Below, piece by piece: positions 17,920-27,926 of a stretch of DNA of 64,000 bases. The translations under genes were made by a program, and so were the position numbers. The notes under the pieces were generated by a model, which worked only from the letters and a program-made list of their open reading frames with translations, had not been told where the DNA came from and ran no database searches. The stretch covers positions 4,092,001 through 4,156,000 of the forward strand of contig NZ_BJOR01000001.1 in assembly GCF_006540305.1 (NCBI RefSeq), in the 5' to 3' direction. Source of the DNA: Streptomyces sp. 6-11-2. GTDB taxonomy: Bacteria > Actinomycetota > Actinomycetes > Streptomycetales > Streptomycetaceae. Numbering within the stretch: position 1 is the first letter of the stretch; every line of letters starts with the position of its first letter.

Positions 17920-18402
17920 TCAGGACCGGAGCTGCTTCGCCAGGCAGATGCTCGACTCGTACTCGCGGTAGTAGCCGAACTTCGTGCACGGCTCGTAGCC
18001 GCTGGAGGCGTACAGGGCGACGGCCTCCGGCTGCTGGTCGCCGGTCTCCAGGACCATGCGCACGCGCCCGGCGGCACGGGCGTCGTCCTCCAGGACGGCG
18101 AGCATGCGGCGGGCCAGACCGCGGCCGCGCATCGACTTGATCACGTACATCCGCTTGAGTTCGGCGTCGCCGTCCTCGTTGCCCTCGGCGTTCTTGTCCC
18201 GGCTGCGCCAGCCGCCCGTGGCGACGGGGGTGCCGTCCTCGTCGTAGGCGATCAGGTACACGCCGTTCGGCGGCCGGAAGTCGGCCGCGTCGAGGGGCGT
18301 GGCGTCGCCGCCGTCGCCGTAGCGGACGTGGTACTCGGCCTGTACCTCGTCGCTCAGCTTGACGGCGTCGGGGTGGTCGAAGGGCACGGGGCGGATGTTC
18401 AT
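17920..18402 (-). CDS. GNAT family N-acetyltransferase
   Basis: 160 aa from the ATG at 18400-18402. Seen: GVYLIAYDEDGTPVATGGWRSRD, then AELKRMYVIKSMRGRGLARRML, the acetyl-CoA pyrophosphate loop (R-x-x-G-x-G/A), and VLETGDQQPEAVALYASSGYEP, the last helix-strand motif. The YHVRYGDGGDATPL N-terminal block is shared by a group of small actinobacterial acetyltransferases. Substrate unknown. It stands alone, divergent from xthA and followed by its own terminator. Confidence 0.88.
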   Translation of the reverse strand: MNIRPVPFDHPDAVKLSDEVQAEYHVRYGDGGDATPLDAADFRPPNGVYLIAYDEDGTPVATGGWRSRDKNAEGNEDGDAELKRMYVIKSMRGRGLARRMLAVLEDDARAAGRVRMVLETGDQQPEAVALYASSGYEPCTKFGYYREYESSICLAKQLRS

Positions 18403-18483
18403 GTGGGAACCGTCTGTCGATGCGGATGTCGGGGCGGGCGGCCTCCGGGAAGACCTCGTCCAGTGTGCCGGTAGGGTGCCCGG

Positions 18484-18531
18484 GTGCTGACTGTGACCTC
18501 CGTCAACGCGTCCGGACGGGGTCGTCAGTGA
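18484..18531 (+). other. 15-codon leader ORF duplicating the start of xthA
   Basis: GTG CTG ACT GTG ACC TCC GTC AAC ... TGA encodes MLTVTSVNASGRGRQ, whose first eight residues equal those of XthA. The DNA at 18485-18506 and 18549-18570 is identical over 22 bp, 64 bp apart. A TAGGGT hexamer (18473-18478) lies 5 nt before the GTG, so the short frame could be read from a leaderless mRNA. Whether it is translated is unknown. Confidence 0.45.
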
Positions 18532-18547
18532 AGGCAAGGAGAGCGTT

Positions 18548-19351
18548 TTGCTGACTGTGACCTCCGTCAATGTGAACGGACTGCGTGCCGCCGCCAAGAA
18601 GGGCTTCGTGGAGTGGCTCGCGGGGACCGGGGCCGACGTGCTGTGCCTCCAGGAGGTGCGTGCCGAGCCGCACCAGTTGCCGGAGCACGTCCGCACGCCG
18701 GACGGCTGGCACGTCGTGCACGCGCCGGCCGCCGCCAAGGGCCGTGCCGGCGTCTCCCTCTACACCCGCCGTGAACCCGACCAGGTCCGGGTCGGGTTCG
18801 GATCGGCCGAGTTCGACGGCAGCGGGCGCTACGTCGAGGCCGACCTGCCCGGCGTCACGGTCGCCAGTCTCTACCTGCCCTCCGGCGAGGTCGGCACCGA
18901 GCGGCAGGACGAGAAGGTCCGGTTCATGGACGAATTCCTCGCCCATCTCAAGGAGTTGCGCGAACGGGCCGCCGCCGACGGCCGCGAGGTGCTCGTCTGC
19001 GGCGACTGGAACATCGCCCACCAGCAGGCCGACCTCAAGAACTGGCGCGGCAACACCAAGAACTCCGGCTTCCTCCCCGAGGAGCGGGAGTGGCTGAGCA
19101 CGGTCTTCGCCCCCGAGGCCGGCGGGTACGCCGACGTCGTGCGCGAACTGCACCCGGACGGCGAAGGGCCGTACAGCTGGTGGTCCTACCGGGGGCGGGC
19201 CTTCGACAACGACACGGGATGGCGGATCGACCTCCACGTGGCCACGCCCGGGCTCGCGGCGAAGGCCGTCAAGGGGTATGTGGAGCGGGCGGCCACGCAC
19301 GCCGAGCGCTGGTCGGACCACGCCCCGGTGACGGTCGTGTACGACCTCTAG
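18548..19351 (+). CDS. xthA: exodeoxyribonuclease III / AP endonuclease
   Basis: 267 aa. Cleaves DNA 5' to abasic sites in base-excision repair. Seen: TVTSVNVNGLRAA (metal site), LCLQEVRAEP (catalytic Glu), VCGDWNIAHQQADLKNW (Asp/Asn catalytic core) and the terminal WSDHAPVTV with the catalytic Asp-His. The start is TTG at 18548 with AAGGAG 6 nt before it. The competing GTG 64 bp upstream is out of frame and ends after 15 codons. It is convergent with the merR gene, with only 4 bases between stops. Confidence 0.94.
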   Translation: MLTVTSVNVNGLRAAAKKGFVEWLAGTGADVLCLQEVRAEPHQLPEHVRTPDGWHVVHAPAAAKGRAGVSLYTRREPDQVRVGFGSAEFDGSGRYVEADLPGVTVASLYLPSGEVGTERQDEKVRFMDEFLAHLKELRERAAADGREVLVCGDWNIAHQQADLKNWRGNTKNSGFLPEEREWLSTVFAPEAGGYADVVRELHPDGEGPYSWWSYRGRAFDNDTGWRIDLHVATPGLAAKAVKGYVERAATHAERWSDHAPVTVVYDL

Positions 19352-19355
19352 TCCG

Positions 19356-20021
19356 CTACGGCTGTTTGCGCAGCCGTCGGTCCAGGGCCATCGACACTTC
19401 CGCCTCCACCACGCTCTTGGCCAGGGGCCGCAGTCGCTTCAGGTCGTCCTCGGGGCCGTGACGCAGGATCAGGGCGGTGAAGAGTTCGGCGAGGGCGTCG
19501 GCGTGTTCGCGGACGCGGCGGCCGGCTTCGAGGACTTCGGCGAGCGGGATGCCCTCGCGGACCAGGGCGGCGGAGACGTCCAGCAGACGGCGGCTGATGT
19601 GGACGATCTCGTCGCCGTCGGTGCCCAGGTAGCCGAGTTCCATGGCGGCGGCCAGGTTCTCGGCGGTGACCTCGCCGGCGAAGTGGTCGGCGAGTTCCTC
19701 GGGGGTCAGGCGGACCGGGGTCTCCTCGGTGGGGGCGCCGAGGCCCAGCAGATCGCCGACGTCGCGGCCGTGTTCGAAGGCCTCCGCCAGTTCGGCGATG
19801 CCGCTCAGCGTGTGACCGCGTTCCAGCAGCGCCGAGATCGTGCGCAGGCGGGCCAGGTGATGGTCGTCGTACCAGGCGATACGGCCCTCGCGGCGCGGTG
19901 GCGGGATCAGTTTGCGCTCGCGGTAGAAGCGCAGGGTGCGCACGGTGATGCCGGCCAGCCGGGCCAGTTCCTCCATGCGGTACTGGCGTCGGCCGCCGCG
20001 TGCTCCACCTTCTCCTGCCAC
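19356..20021 (-). CDS. MerR family transcriptional regulator
   Basis: 221 aa, GTG start. The N-terminal winged helix-turn-helix is clear: YRMEELARLAGITVRTLRFYRERKLIPPPRREGRIAWYDDHHLARLRTISALLERGHTLSGIAEL. The C-terminal part is a helical domain of about 130 residues without the Cys pattern of metal-sensing MerR proteins, so an organic ligand is more likely. It is divergent from the monooxygenase operon with palindromes in the shared gap, which suggests it controls that operon (inference). Confidence 0.9.
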   Translation of the reverse strand: MAGEGGARGGRRQYRMEELARLAGITVRTLRFYRERKLIPPPRREGRIAWYDDHHLARLRTISALLERGHTLSGIAELAEAFEHGRDVGDLLGLGAPTEETPVRLTPEELADHFAGEVTAENLAAAMELGYLGTDGDEIVHISRRLLDVSAALVREGIPLAEVLEAGRRVREHADALAELFTALILRHGPEDDLKRLRPLAKSVVEAEVSMALDRRLRKQP

Positions 20022-20069
20022 GGGAGCAGCCTATGTTGTACCGGCGGTAACTTTTCCTCTGCCGCCCCC

Positions 20070-20122
20070 TACCGATCGGTACGGACCTCCTCTACTCTCC
20101 CCATTGCGCCAGTGTTCACTGG
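20070..20122. promoter_or_regulatory. two palindromes in the merR/monooxygenase divergent gap
   Basis: TACCGATCGGTA (20070-20081, perfect 12-bp palindrome) and CCAGTG-TT-CACTGG (20109-20122, perfect 6-bp arms) flank a TACTCT hexamer (20093-20098) usable as -10 for the monooxygenase operon. Position and symmetry suggest operator sites, with the MerR protein the obvious candidate. Confidence 0.5.
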
Positions 20123-20180
20123 CAGAGTCGCTGAAGGCTGCACGCGGGTCGCTGTACGCGAGTCAGGGGAGGGGCGCTCG

Positions 20181-21742
<1,562 letters not shown>

Positions 21743-21746
<4 letters not shown>

Positions 21747-22918
21747 TCCGTCCCGCCCGCCGGTCGGCCGGGGGCCGTCCGGAAGACCACGCTGCCCCGG
21801 ATCCGTACGCCCCTCCCGTCCCGGCCCGTGAACTCACCGCCGTCTCCGCCGACGGGGCCCGGCTGCACGTCGAGGTGCACGGGCCGGTGGACGACCCCGC
21901 TGCCCCGGCCGTCGTCCTCGCCCACGGCTGGACCTGCTCCACCGCCTTCTGGGCCGCGCAGATCCGGGATCTGGCCGCCGACCACCGCGTCGTCGCCTAC
22001 GACCAGCGCGGCCACGGACGCAGCCCGGCGGGCCGGAGATACGGCACCGACGTGCTCGCCGACGACCTCGAAGCCGTGCTCGCGGCGACGCTCGCGCCCG
22101 GCGAGAAGGCGGTGATCGCGGGCCACTCGATGGGCGGGATGACGGTGATGGCCGCGGCCGGCCGGCCCGGCTTCCAGGAGCACGCGGCGGCCGTTCTGCT
22201 GTGCAGCACGGGCAGTTCACGGCTGGTCGCCCGGTCGACCGTCGTACCGATCCGGGCCGGCCGGCCGCGCACCTGGCTGACCCGGCGCGTCCTGGGCTCC
22301 CGGGCGCCGCTCGGGCCGGTCACTCCGCTCGCCCGGCGGATCCTCAAGTACGCCACGATGGGCCCCGGTTCGGCGCCGCACATGGTCGAGACGTGCGCAC
22401 GGATCGTGCACGCCTGTCCGCGCCGGGTGCGCCACGCCTGGTCGCAGGTGCTGGACCGGCTCGATCTCGACGACCAGGTGCGGCAGTTGACGGTTCCGGC
22501 GGCGGTCGTCGCGGGCACGGCCGACCGGCTGACGCCGCCGGGGCACGCGCGGGCGCTGGCCGCGGCGCTGCCCAACTGCCTGGGCCTGACCGAGCTTCCG
22601 GGGCTCGGTCACATGACGCCGGTGGAGGCCCCCGGGCTGGTCACCGGGAAGATCCGGGAACTCGTCACCGGTCACGTACCCGGGCGGCTGACCGGCCATG
22701 TACCCGGCCATGTACCCGGTCATGTCCCCGGCCAAGTCACCGGCCGGGCCACCGGTCACGTCCCCGGTCAGGCCACCGGTCACGTCCCCGGCCAAGTCAC
22801 CGGCCGGGCCACCGGTCACGTCCCCGGTCAGGCCACCGGTCACGTCCCCGGCCAAGTCACCGGCCGTGGAAGCGCACACGAGCAGCACGACGACGCAGGG
22901 ATCAGGGAGGGCGCATGA
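21743..22918 (+). CDS. alpha/beta hydrolase with repetitive C-terminal tail
   Basis: 391 aa, GTG start overlapping the monooxygenase stop. Fold landmarks: VVLAHGWTCSTAFW (oxyanion loop), VVAYDQRGHGRS, nucleophile elbow VIAGHSMGGMTVM, acid VVAGTADRLTPP and base GLGHMTPVEAP. The last 80 residues are a degenerate repeat of TGHVPGQ/TGRATGH encoded by tandem DNA repeats and lie outside the fold. If the mymA-like operon idea holds, the enzyme may cleave the ester made by the Baeyer-Villiger oxygenase (inference). The stop overlaps the SDR start (ATGA). Confidence 0.88.
22741..22860 (+). repeat. exact 60-bp tandem duplication with inner 24-bp units
   Basis: Positions 22741-22800 and 22801-22860 are identical. 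Each unit is built from smaller GTCACGTCCCCGG/CAGGCCACCG modules that also run upstream to about 22665. The length is a multiple of three, so the hydrolase frame is kept and each unit adds 20 residues. Confidence 0.9.
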
Positions 22919-23808
22919 GCAGGGTGAGCCTGGAGGGGCAGGTCGCGGTCGTCACGGGGGCCGCGCGGGGCGTCGGCGAACTGCTCGCCCGCAAACTGTC
23001 CGCGCGGGGCGCGAAGATCGCGCTGGTCGGCCTGGAGCCGGACCTGCTCGAACAAGTCGGCAAGCGGCTGCACGGCGAGAGCGCCCACTGGCATGCCGAC
23101 GTCACCGACCACGAGGCGATGGCCCGGGTCGCGGCGGAGGTCGAGGAGCGGTTCGGCAGGGTCGACATCGTGGTCGCCAACGCGGGTGTGGCGAGCGGCG
23201 GTCCGTTCGCCGACTCCGACGCCGACTCCTGGCGGCGGGTGATCGAGGTCAACCTCATCGGATCGGCGGTCACCGGACGGGCGTTCCTGCCGGCGCTCAC
23301 CGCGAGCCGCGGCTACCTGCTCCAGATCGCCTCGCTCGCCGCCATCACCCCGGCGCCGATGATGACGGCGTACTGCGCCTCCAAGTCCGGTGTGGAGGCG
23401 TACGCGCACAGTCTGCGGGCCGAAGTCGGCCACCGGGGCGTGCGGGTGGGCGTCGCCTACCTGTCGTGGACCGACACCGACATGGTGCGCGGGGCCGATC
23501 AGGACGACGTCATGCGGGAGTTGAGGCAGCGGCTGCCGTGGCCGGCCAGCCGGACCTATCCGCTGGGGCCGGCGGTGGACCGGATCGTGGCCGGGATCGA
23601 GCGGCGCGCCGCCCACGTGTACGGGCAGTGGTGGCTGCGCGGTATGCAGGGCGTGCGCGGGTGGCTGCCGGGTGTCGTGGGCACCGTGGGGCAGCGGGAG
23701 GTACGGCGCTTCGCGGACCGGCTGTCGGGGGTGCGGACCGGGCTGGTCGGAGCGGGTGGCGCGGCCGACGAACGGCACCGATCCGCACCGGCTACACAAC
23801 GTCACTGA
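22915..23808 (+). CDS. short-chain dehydrogenase/reductase
   Basis: 297 aa. NAD(P)-dependent oxidoreductase. Seen: VAVVTGAARGVGELLARKLSARG (TGxxxGxG nucleotide motif), DIVVANAGVASGG (NAG), Ser of the triad in LLQIASLAA, and the YCASKSGVEAYAHSLR block (YxxxK). The C-terminal extension WPASRTYPLGPAVDRIVAGIERRAAHVYGQWWLRGMQGVRGW is typical of SDRs linked to flavin monooxygenases and lipases. Last gene of the three-gene operon that starts at 20181; all three overlap by 4 bases. Confidence 0.9.
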   Translation: MSRVSLEGQVAVVTGAARGVGELLARKLSARGAKIALVGLEPDLLEQVGKRLHGESAHWHADVTDHEAMARVAAEVEERFGRVDIVVANAGVASGGPFADSDADSWRRVIEVNLIGSAVTGRAFLPALTASRGYLLQIASLAAITPAPMMTAYCASKSGVEAYAHSLRAEVGHRGVRVGVAYLSWTDTDMVRGADQDDVMRELRQRLPWPASRTYPLGPAVDRIVAGIERRAAHVYGQWWLRGMQGVRGWLPGVVGTVGQREVRRFADRLSGVRTGLVGAGGAADERHRSAPATQRH

Positions 23809-23903
23809 TCGACATGCGCAGGGTCACCGCCCGTGTGAATCTGGTCGAGGCCGATCCCCTAGCCCACTTGGGGATCCCACTCACCCACACGGGAGTGAAC
23901 AGC

Positions 23904-24131
23904 ATGGGTATGAAGGACAAGTACCAGGACCCGTCCGAGCAGCAGCGGCAGCAGCAGCAGGGTCGGCAGCGTCCCGGCGAGCGTCCCGGCGAGCGTCCCG
24001 GCGAGCGCCCCGGCGAGGGCCGCGAGAAGGCCGGGCAGCGCCCGTCCCAGCCGCGCGAGCGTGGGCGTCACGACACCCACGACACGCCGGACGAGATGGA
24101 AGACCGCCTCAACCAGGACTACGACCGCTAA
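23904..24131 (+). CDS. small hydrophilic protein with PGER repeats
   Basis: 75 aa, MGMKDKYQDPSEQQRQ... then Gln-rich, four PGER/PGEG repeats coded by tandem 12-bp units (about 23968-24015), and a charged end DEMEDRLNQDYDR. GGGAG lies 8 nt before the ATG. It is strongly hydrophilic and probably disordered. I recognise no family. It lies 95 bases beyond the SDR gene and may or may not be co-transcribed. Confidence 0.6.
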   Translation: MGMKDKYQDPSEQQRQQQQGRQRPGERPGERPGERPGEGREKAGQRPSQPRERGRHDTHDTPDEMEDRLNQDYDR

Positions 24132-24333
24132 CCACGGCCCGTAGTCAGCGTTGTTGCTGTGCTCGGCCTCGGCCGTGACGGTGTGGGGTGTCTCGGATGC
24201 CGGGGCACCCCATGTCCGTGCCGTGGCAGCGGGAACGGGCCGCTCGGCGGTGCGGAAGTCCGGCCGCTCGGCAGTGTGCAAGTCCGGCCGCGTGGGACGG
24301 ACACCGAGGGTCCGGTCGCTCAAGTCCCGGCGC

Positions 24334-27300
24334 TCAGCGGCGCGGAGGCAGCTTCGGTCGCGAACGGTCGGGTACGTCGCGGTAGTCCGGCGGAATCGCC
24401 GCCGGGTTGGCGGCCAGGAGTTCCAGGGCCAGTTCGATCGCGTCGTCCATCTCGACATGGCGGCCCTCGGCCCAGTCCAGGGGAGTGCGCAGGCTCTCCA
24501 CGTCGGGGGTGACGCCGTGGTTCTCGACGGACCAGCCGTAGGCGTCGAACCAGGCCGCGTTCATCGGCACCGTGATCACCGTGCCGTCGCCGAGGCGGTG
24601 CCGGCCGGTCATGCCGACCACCCCGCCCCAGGTGCGCTGGCCGACCACGGGCCCCAGCTTGAGCAGTTTGAAGGCGGCCGTGATCATGTCGCCGTCGGAC
24701 GAGGTCGCCTCGTCGGCGAGGGCCACGACGGGCCCGCGGGGCGCGTCGGAGGTGTACGACACCGGCTGGGCGTTGCGGGTCAGGTCCCAGCCGAGGATGG
24801 TGCGGGTCAGCTTCTCGATGACCAACTCGCTGATGTGACCGCCCGCGTTGCCGCGGACGTCGACGATCAGCGCGGGCCGGGACACCTCCATGCGCAGGTC
24901 CCGGTTGAACTGCGCCCAGCCGGAGCCACCCATGTCGGGGATGTGCAGGTAGCCGCAGCGGCCGCCGCTCAACTCCCGTACCACGGCCCGGCGTTTGGCG
25001 ACCCAGTCCTGGTAGCGCAGCGGGCGCTCGTCGACCAGCGGCACGACGGCGACCCGGCGCGGCGGTCCTTGCCCCTCCGCGGGGGAGAACGTCAGCTCCA
25101 CCGTCGTACCGCCCGTCCCCGCGAGCAGCGGGTAGGGGCCCGTCACCGGATCCACCGGGCGCCCGTCGACGTGGGTGAGCACCGCGCCCTCGCGGATGCC
25201 CGCGCCGGCCAGCGGGGAGCGGGCCTTGGAGTCGGAGGAGTCGCCGGGCAGGATCCGCCGGATGACCCAACGGCCGTCAGGGCACGCCAGGTTGGCGCCG
25301 AGCAGTCCCTGAAGGCGCTGGTAGTGCGCGGGGCCCTCGTTGCGGCGGGCGGGGGAGACGTAGGCGTGGGAGGTGCCCAGTTCGCCGAGGACCTCGCGCA
25401 GCAGGTCGGCGAACTCGTCCGGGGACGCGACGCGTTCGACCAGCGGGCGGTACTGCGCGAGCACCGCGTCCCAGTCGATGCCGCACATGTCCGGCTCCCA
25501 GAAGTAGGCGCGGATCAGCCGGCCCGCCTCCTCGTACGACTGGCGCCACTCGGCGGCCGGGTCGACCACGTGCAGGATCCGGCGCAGATCGATCCAGGTC
25601 GTCGTGTCGCTGTCGCCGATCTCCGTGGACGGCACCGCGCGCAGGTCGCCCTCGTCGACGACGACCAGCCGGGTGCCGTCGCCGCTCACCGCGAACCAGT
25701 CCAGGTGGCCGACGAGTTCGTACTTCTTGGCCTTGCTGATGTTGAAGTGCTCCAGCGTCGGCCGGCCGGTGGTGTCGTCCGGGTTGACGAACGTCTCGCC
25801 CAGGGCGCCGGAGATCGGCCAGCGCAGCCAGACCAGGCCGCCGCCGGCGACCGGGTGCAGCGCCGAGTACTTGGAGGCGATGACCGGGAACGGGGTGACC
25901 CGGTTCGCCAGGCCCTCGACCTCCACGGTCACCGCGCCGGACTCGCCGGTCTCCTCGTCCTCGACGGGGTCCAGACCGCCGGCCGCCGGCCGTCCCTCGG
26001 GGTTCAGCGCGAAGGGGGACGGGGTCGCGGAGGACAGCGGAACGAGGTACGGCTTGCAGCCGAGCGGGAAGGACAGGTCGCCGGTGTGCACGTCGTACAC
26101 CGGGTCGAAGCCGCGCCAGGACAGGAAGGCCAGATACCGGCCGTCCCGGGTGAACACCGGGTTCTCGTCCTCGAAGCGGCCGTTGGTGACGTCGACGATC
26201 AACCGGTCCTGGATCCGCGCCATCCTGATCTGCCGCAGCGAACGCCCGACCCCGGGATGCGACCAGGTCAGCCATGCCCCGTCGGGCGAGAACGCCAGGT
26301 CCCGCACGGGCCCGTTCACGGACCGCACCAGTTCGGTGAGGCAGTCGGCCGGTCCGTCCGCCGCGTCGGTGTCCGCGGCGATGGCGGCGGGACCCTCCGG
26401 CGCGCCGGTCGCGGCGGGCGCGCCGGCGTCCTCGGGACCTCCGGCGGTATCCGGGCCGGCGGAGGTCTCCCCGTTCGGCGCGGCGCCCGCGACCGCCTCC
26501 GTCCCCTCCGACGCCTCCCCCTCGTTCACGTTGCTGGCGTCGCCTGCGTCGCTTATGTCGAGCAGCAGCAGTCGGCCGTCGTGGGTGGCGAGGGCCAGGC
26601 GTTCGCCGGCGGGGTCGGAGGCCGTCTCCAGGACGCGGCCGAGGCGGCCGGAGGCGAGCCGGCGCAGCGGGCGGGTGCCGCTGGCCCGGGGGAGGTGGGT
26701 GATCTCGACGGCGTCCTCGCCGTCCGCGTCGGTGACGTAGGCGACCTGGCCGGTCTCGCCGAGCATCTCCGGCAGCCGGATGCGCACGCCGGGCGTGTCG
26801 ATGAGGGTGCGGGCGGGGCCGTCGCGGTGGGTCAGCCAGTGCAGGGAGCCGCGTACGACGACCGCGCTGGCCCGGCCCGTCTCGTCGACGGAGATGCCGT
26901 CGACGTGCTGGGCGGCCGGCACCTGGTAACGGCGGCGGCCCGCCTGCGGCCCGCTCGGCCGCACCTCCAGCCGGCGCGGGACCGAGTCCGCGGACAGGTC
27001 GTCCACGATCCACAGGTCGCCCGCGCACTGGTACACCACCCGCGTGCCGTCGCTGGAGGCGTGCCGGGCGTAGAAGGCGTCGTGGTCCGTGTGCCGGCGC
27101 AGGTCGGAGCCGTCGGGGGCGCAGGAGTAGAGGTTGCCGACGCCCTCGTGGTCGGAGAGGAAGGCGATGCGGCCACCGACGAACATCGGGCAGGCCAGAT
27201 GCCCGCCGACATCGGCGAGCAGCCGCTGCCCGTGCAGCCACAGCCGGCCCGTCGCACCCCCCCGGTACCGCTTCCAGGAGGCCGGTTCGTGCGGCGGCGT

Positions 27301-27771
27301 CCCGGTCAGCAGCAGGGTCTTGTGGCCGCCGTCCACGTCGGCGACCTGGAGGTCGGAGACCGGCCCCCAGGGCAGCTTGCGGCCGGGGGAGCCGTCGGTG
27401 CCGACCTTGTAGGCCCAGGTGAAGTAGGAGAACGGCTCGCCGTGGGAGGCGACGGCGAGGATGTCGGTCCGGTCGTGTTCGTCGGGCGGTGCCCATCCGC
27501 ACACGCGGGTGTCGGTGCTGCCCCAGTAGGTCAGCTGGCGGGCGGGCCCGCCGTCCACCGCGACCAGGTGGATCTCGGGCACCAGACTGCGCCAGCTCGT
27601 GTACGCGATGTGCCGCCCGTCGGGCGAGAAGCGGGGTGGGCCGACCTTCGTGCGGTCCACCGTGAGGCGCCAGGCGCGGCCCGCTCCGTCGAGCGGCGCC
27701 AGCCAGAGGTCGTCCTCGGCCACGAAGCACAGCAGGTCACCGCTGAGGTGCGGCAGGCGCAAATAGCTCAC
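24334..27771 (-). CDS. tricorn-type S41 protease
   Basis: 1145 aa, GTG start. Tricorn is a large oligomeric peptidase acting downstream of the proteasome. Seen: N-terminal beta-propeller repeats (PRFSPDGRHIAYTSW, FLSDHEGVGNLYSCAPDG) to about 680, a C1-like domain, a PDZ domain (about 830-900) and the S41 core. Catalytic residues match the tricorn tetrad: Ser801-His802 in LGTSHAY, nucleophile Ser1025-Asp1026 in ATSSDGDM, and Glu1083 in VENHGVTPD. A low-complexity Ala/Gly/Glu/Pro insert of roughly 60 residues (coded about 26330-26550) interrupts the second propeller. It is divergent from the TetR gene. Streptomyces have proteasomes, so a peptide-degrading role is reasonable. Confidence 0.92.
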   Translation of the reverse strand: MSYLRLPHLSGDLLCFVAEDDLWLAPLDGAGRAWRLTVDRTKVGPPRFSPDGRHIAYTSWRSLVPEIHLVAVDGGPARQLTYWGSTDTRVCGWAPPDEHDRTDILAVASHGEPFSYFTWAYKVGTDGSPGRKLPWGPVSDLQVADVDGGHKTLLLTGTPPHEPASWKRYRGGATGRLWLHGQRLLADVGGHLACPMFVGGRIAFLSDHEGVGNLYSCAPDGSDLRRHTDHDAFYARHASSDGTRVVYQCAGDLWIVDDLSADSVPRRLEVRPSGPQAGRRRYQVPAAQHVDGISVDETGRASAVVVRGSLHWLTHRDGPARTLIDTPGVRIRLPEMLGETGQVAYVTDADGEDAVEITHLPRASGTRPLRRLASGRLGRVLETASDPAGERLALATHDGRLLLLDISDAGDASNVNEGEASEGTEAVAGAAPNGETSAGPDTAGGPEDAGAPAATGAPEGPAAIAADTDAADGPADCLTELVRSVNGPVRDLAFSPDGAWLTWSHPGVGRSLRQIRMARIQDRLIVDVTNGRFEDENPVFTRDGRYLAFLSWRGFDPVYDVHTGDLSFPLGCKPYLVPLSSATPSPFALNPEGRPAAGGLDPVEDEETGESGAVTVEVEGLANRVTPFPVIASKYSALHPVAGGGLVWLRWPISGALGETFVNPDDTTGRPTLEHFNISKAKKYELVGHLDWFAVSGDGTRLVVVDEGDLRAVPSTEIGDSDTTTWIDLRRILHVVDPAAEWRQSYEEAGRLIRAYFWEPDMCGIDWDAVLAQYRPLVERVASPDEFADLLREVLGELGTSHAYVSPARRNEGPAHYQRLQGLLGANLACPDGRWVIRRILPGDSSDSKARSPLAGAGIREGAVLTHVDGRPVDPVTGPYPLLAGTGGTTVELTFSPAEGQGPPRRVAVVPLVDERPLRYQDWVAKRRAVVRELSGGRCGYLHIPDMGGSGWAQFNRDLRMEVSRPALIVDVRGNAGGHISELVIEKLTRTILGWDLTRNAQPVSYTSDAPRGPVVALADEATSSDGDMITAAFKLLKLGPVVGQRTWGGVVGMTGRHRLGDGTVITVPMNAAWFDAYGWSVENHGVTPDVESLRTPLDWAEGRHVEMDDAIELALELLAANPAAIPPDYRDVPDRSRPKLPPRR

Positions 27772-27842
27772 GTTCTCATGCTTTGCCCGGGTATGGACCG
27801 CAGCAACTTATGCGGAACCGACAGTCGTGACTCAGGACACGT

Positions 27843-27904
27843 ACGAAACGGTTTCGTTTCGTTCGAAGGGTGCGCTACATTCTTCGTGTACGAAACGGTG
27901 TCGT
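27843..27904 (+). promoter_or_regulatory. two operator-like palindromes before the TetR gene
   Basis: ACGAAACGGTTTCGT (27843-27857; 7-bp arms around one base) recurs as ACGAAACGGTGTCGT (27890-27904) with two arm mismatches, 47 bp apart. TACATT (27877-27882) between them is a candidate -10. The layout is typical of TetR autoregulation and would also affect the divergent tricorn gene. Confidence 0.7.
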
Positions 27905-27926
27905 TCCAAGCGGGAAGGCGGCAGAC

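Noticed and set aside
22665..22870. CRISPR-like repeat array
   Set aside because: Units are directly adjacent with no unique spacers and are translated in frame as the hydrolase tail; no cas genes.
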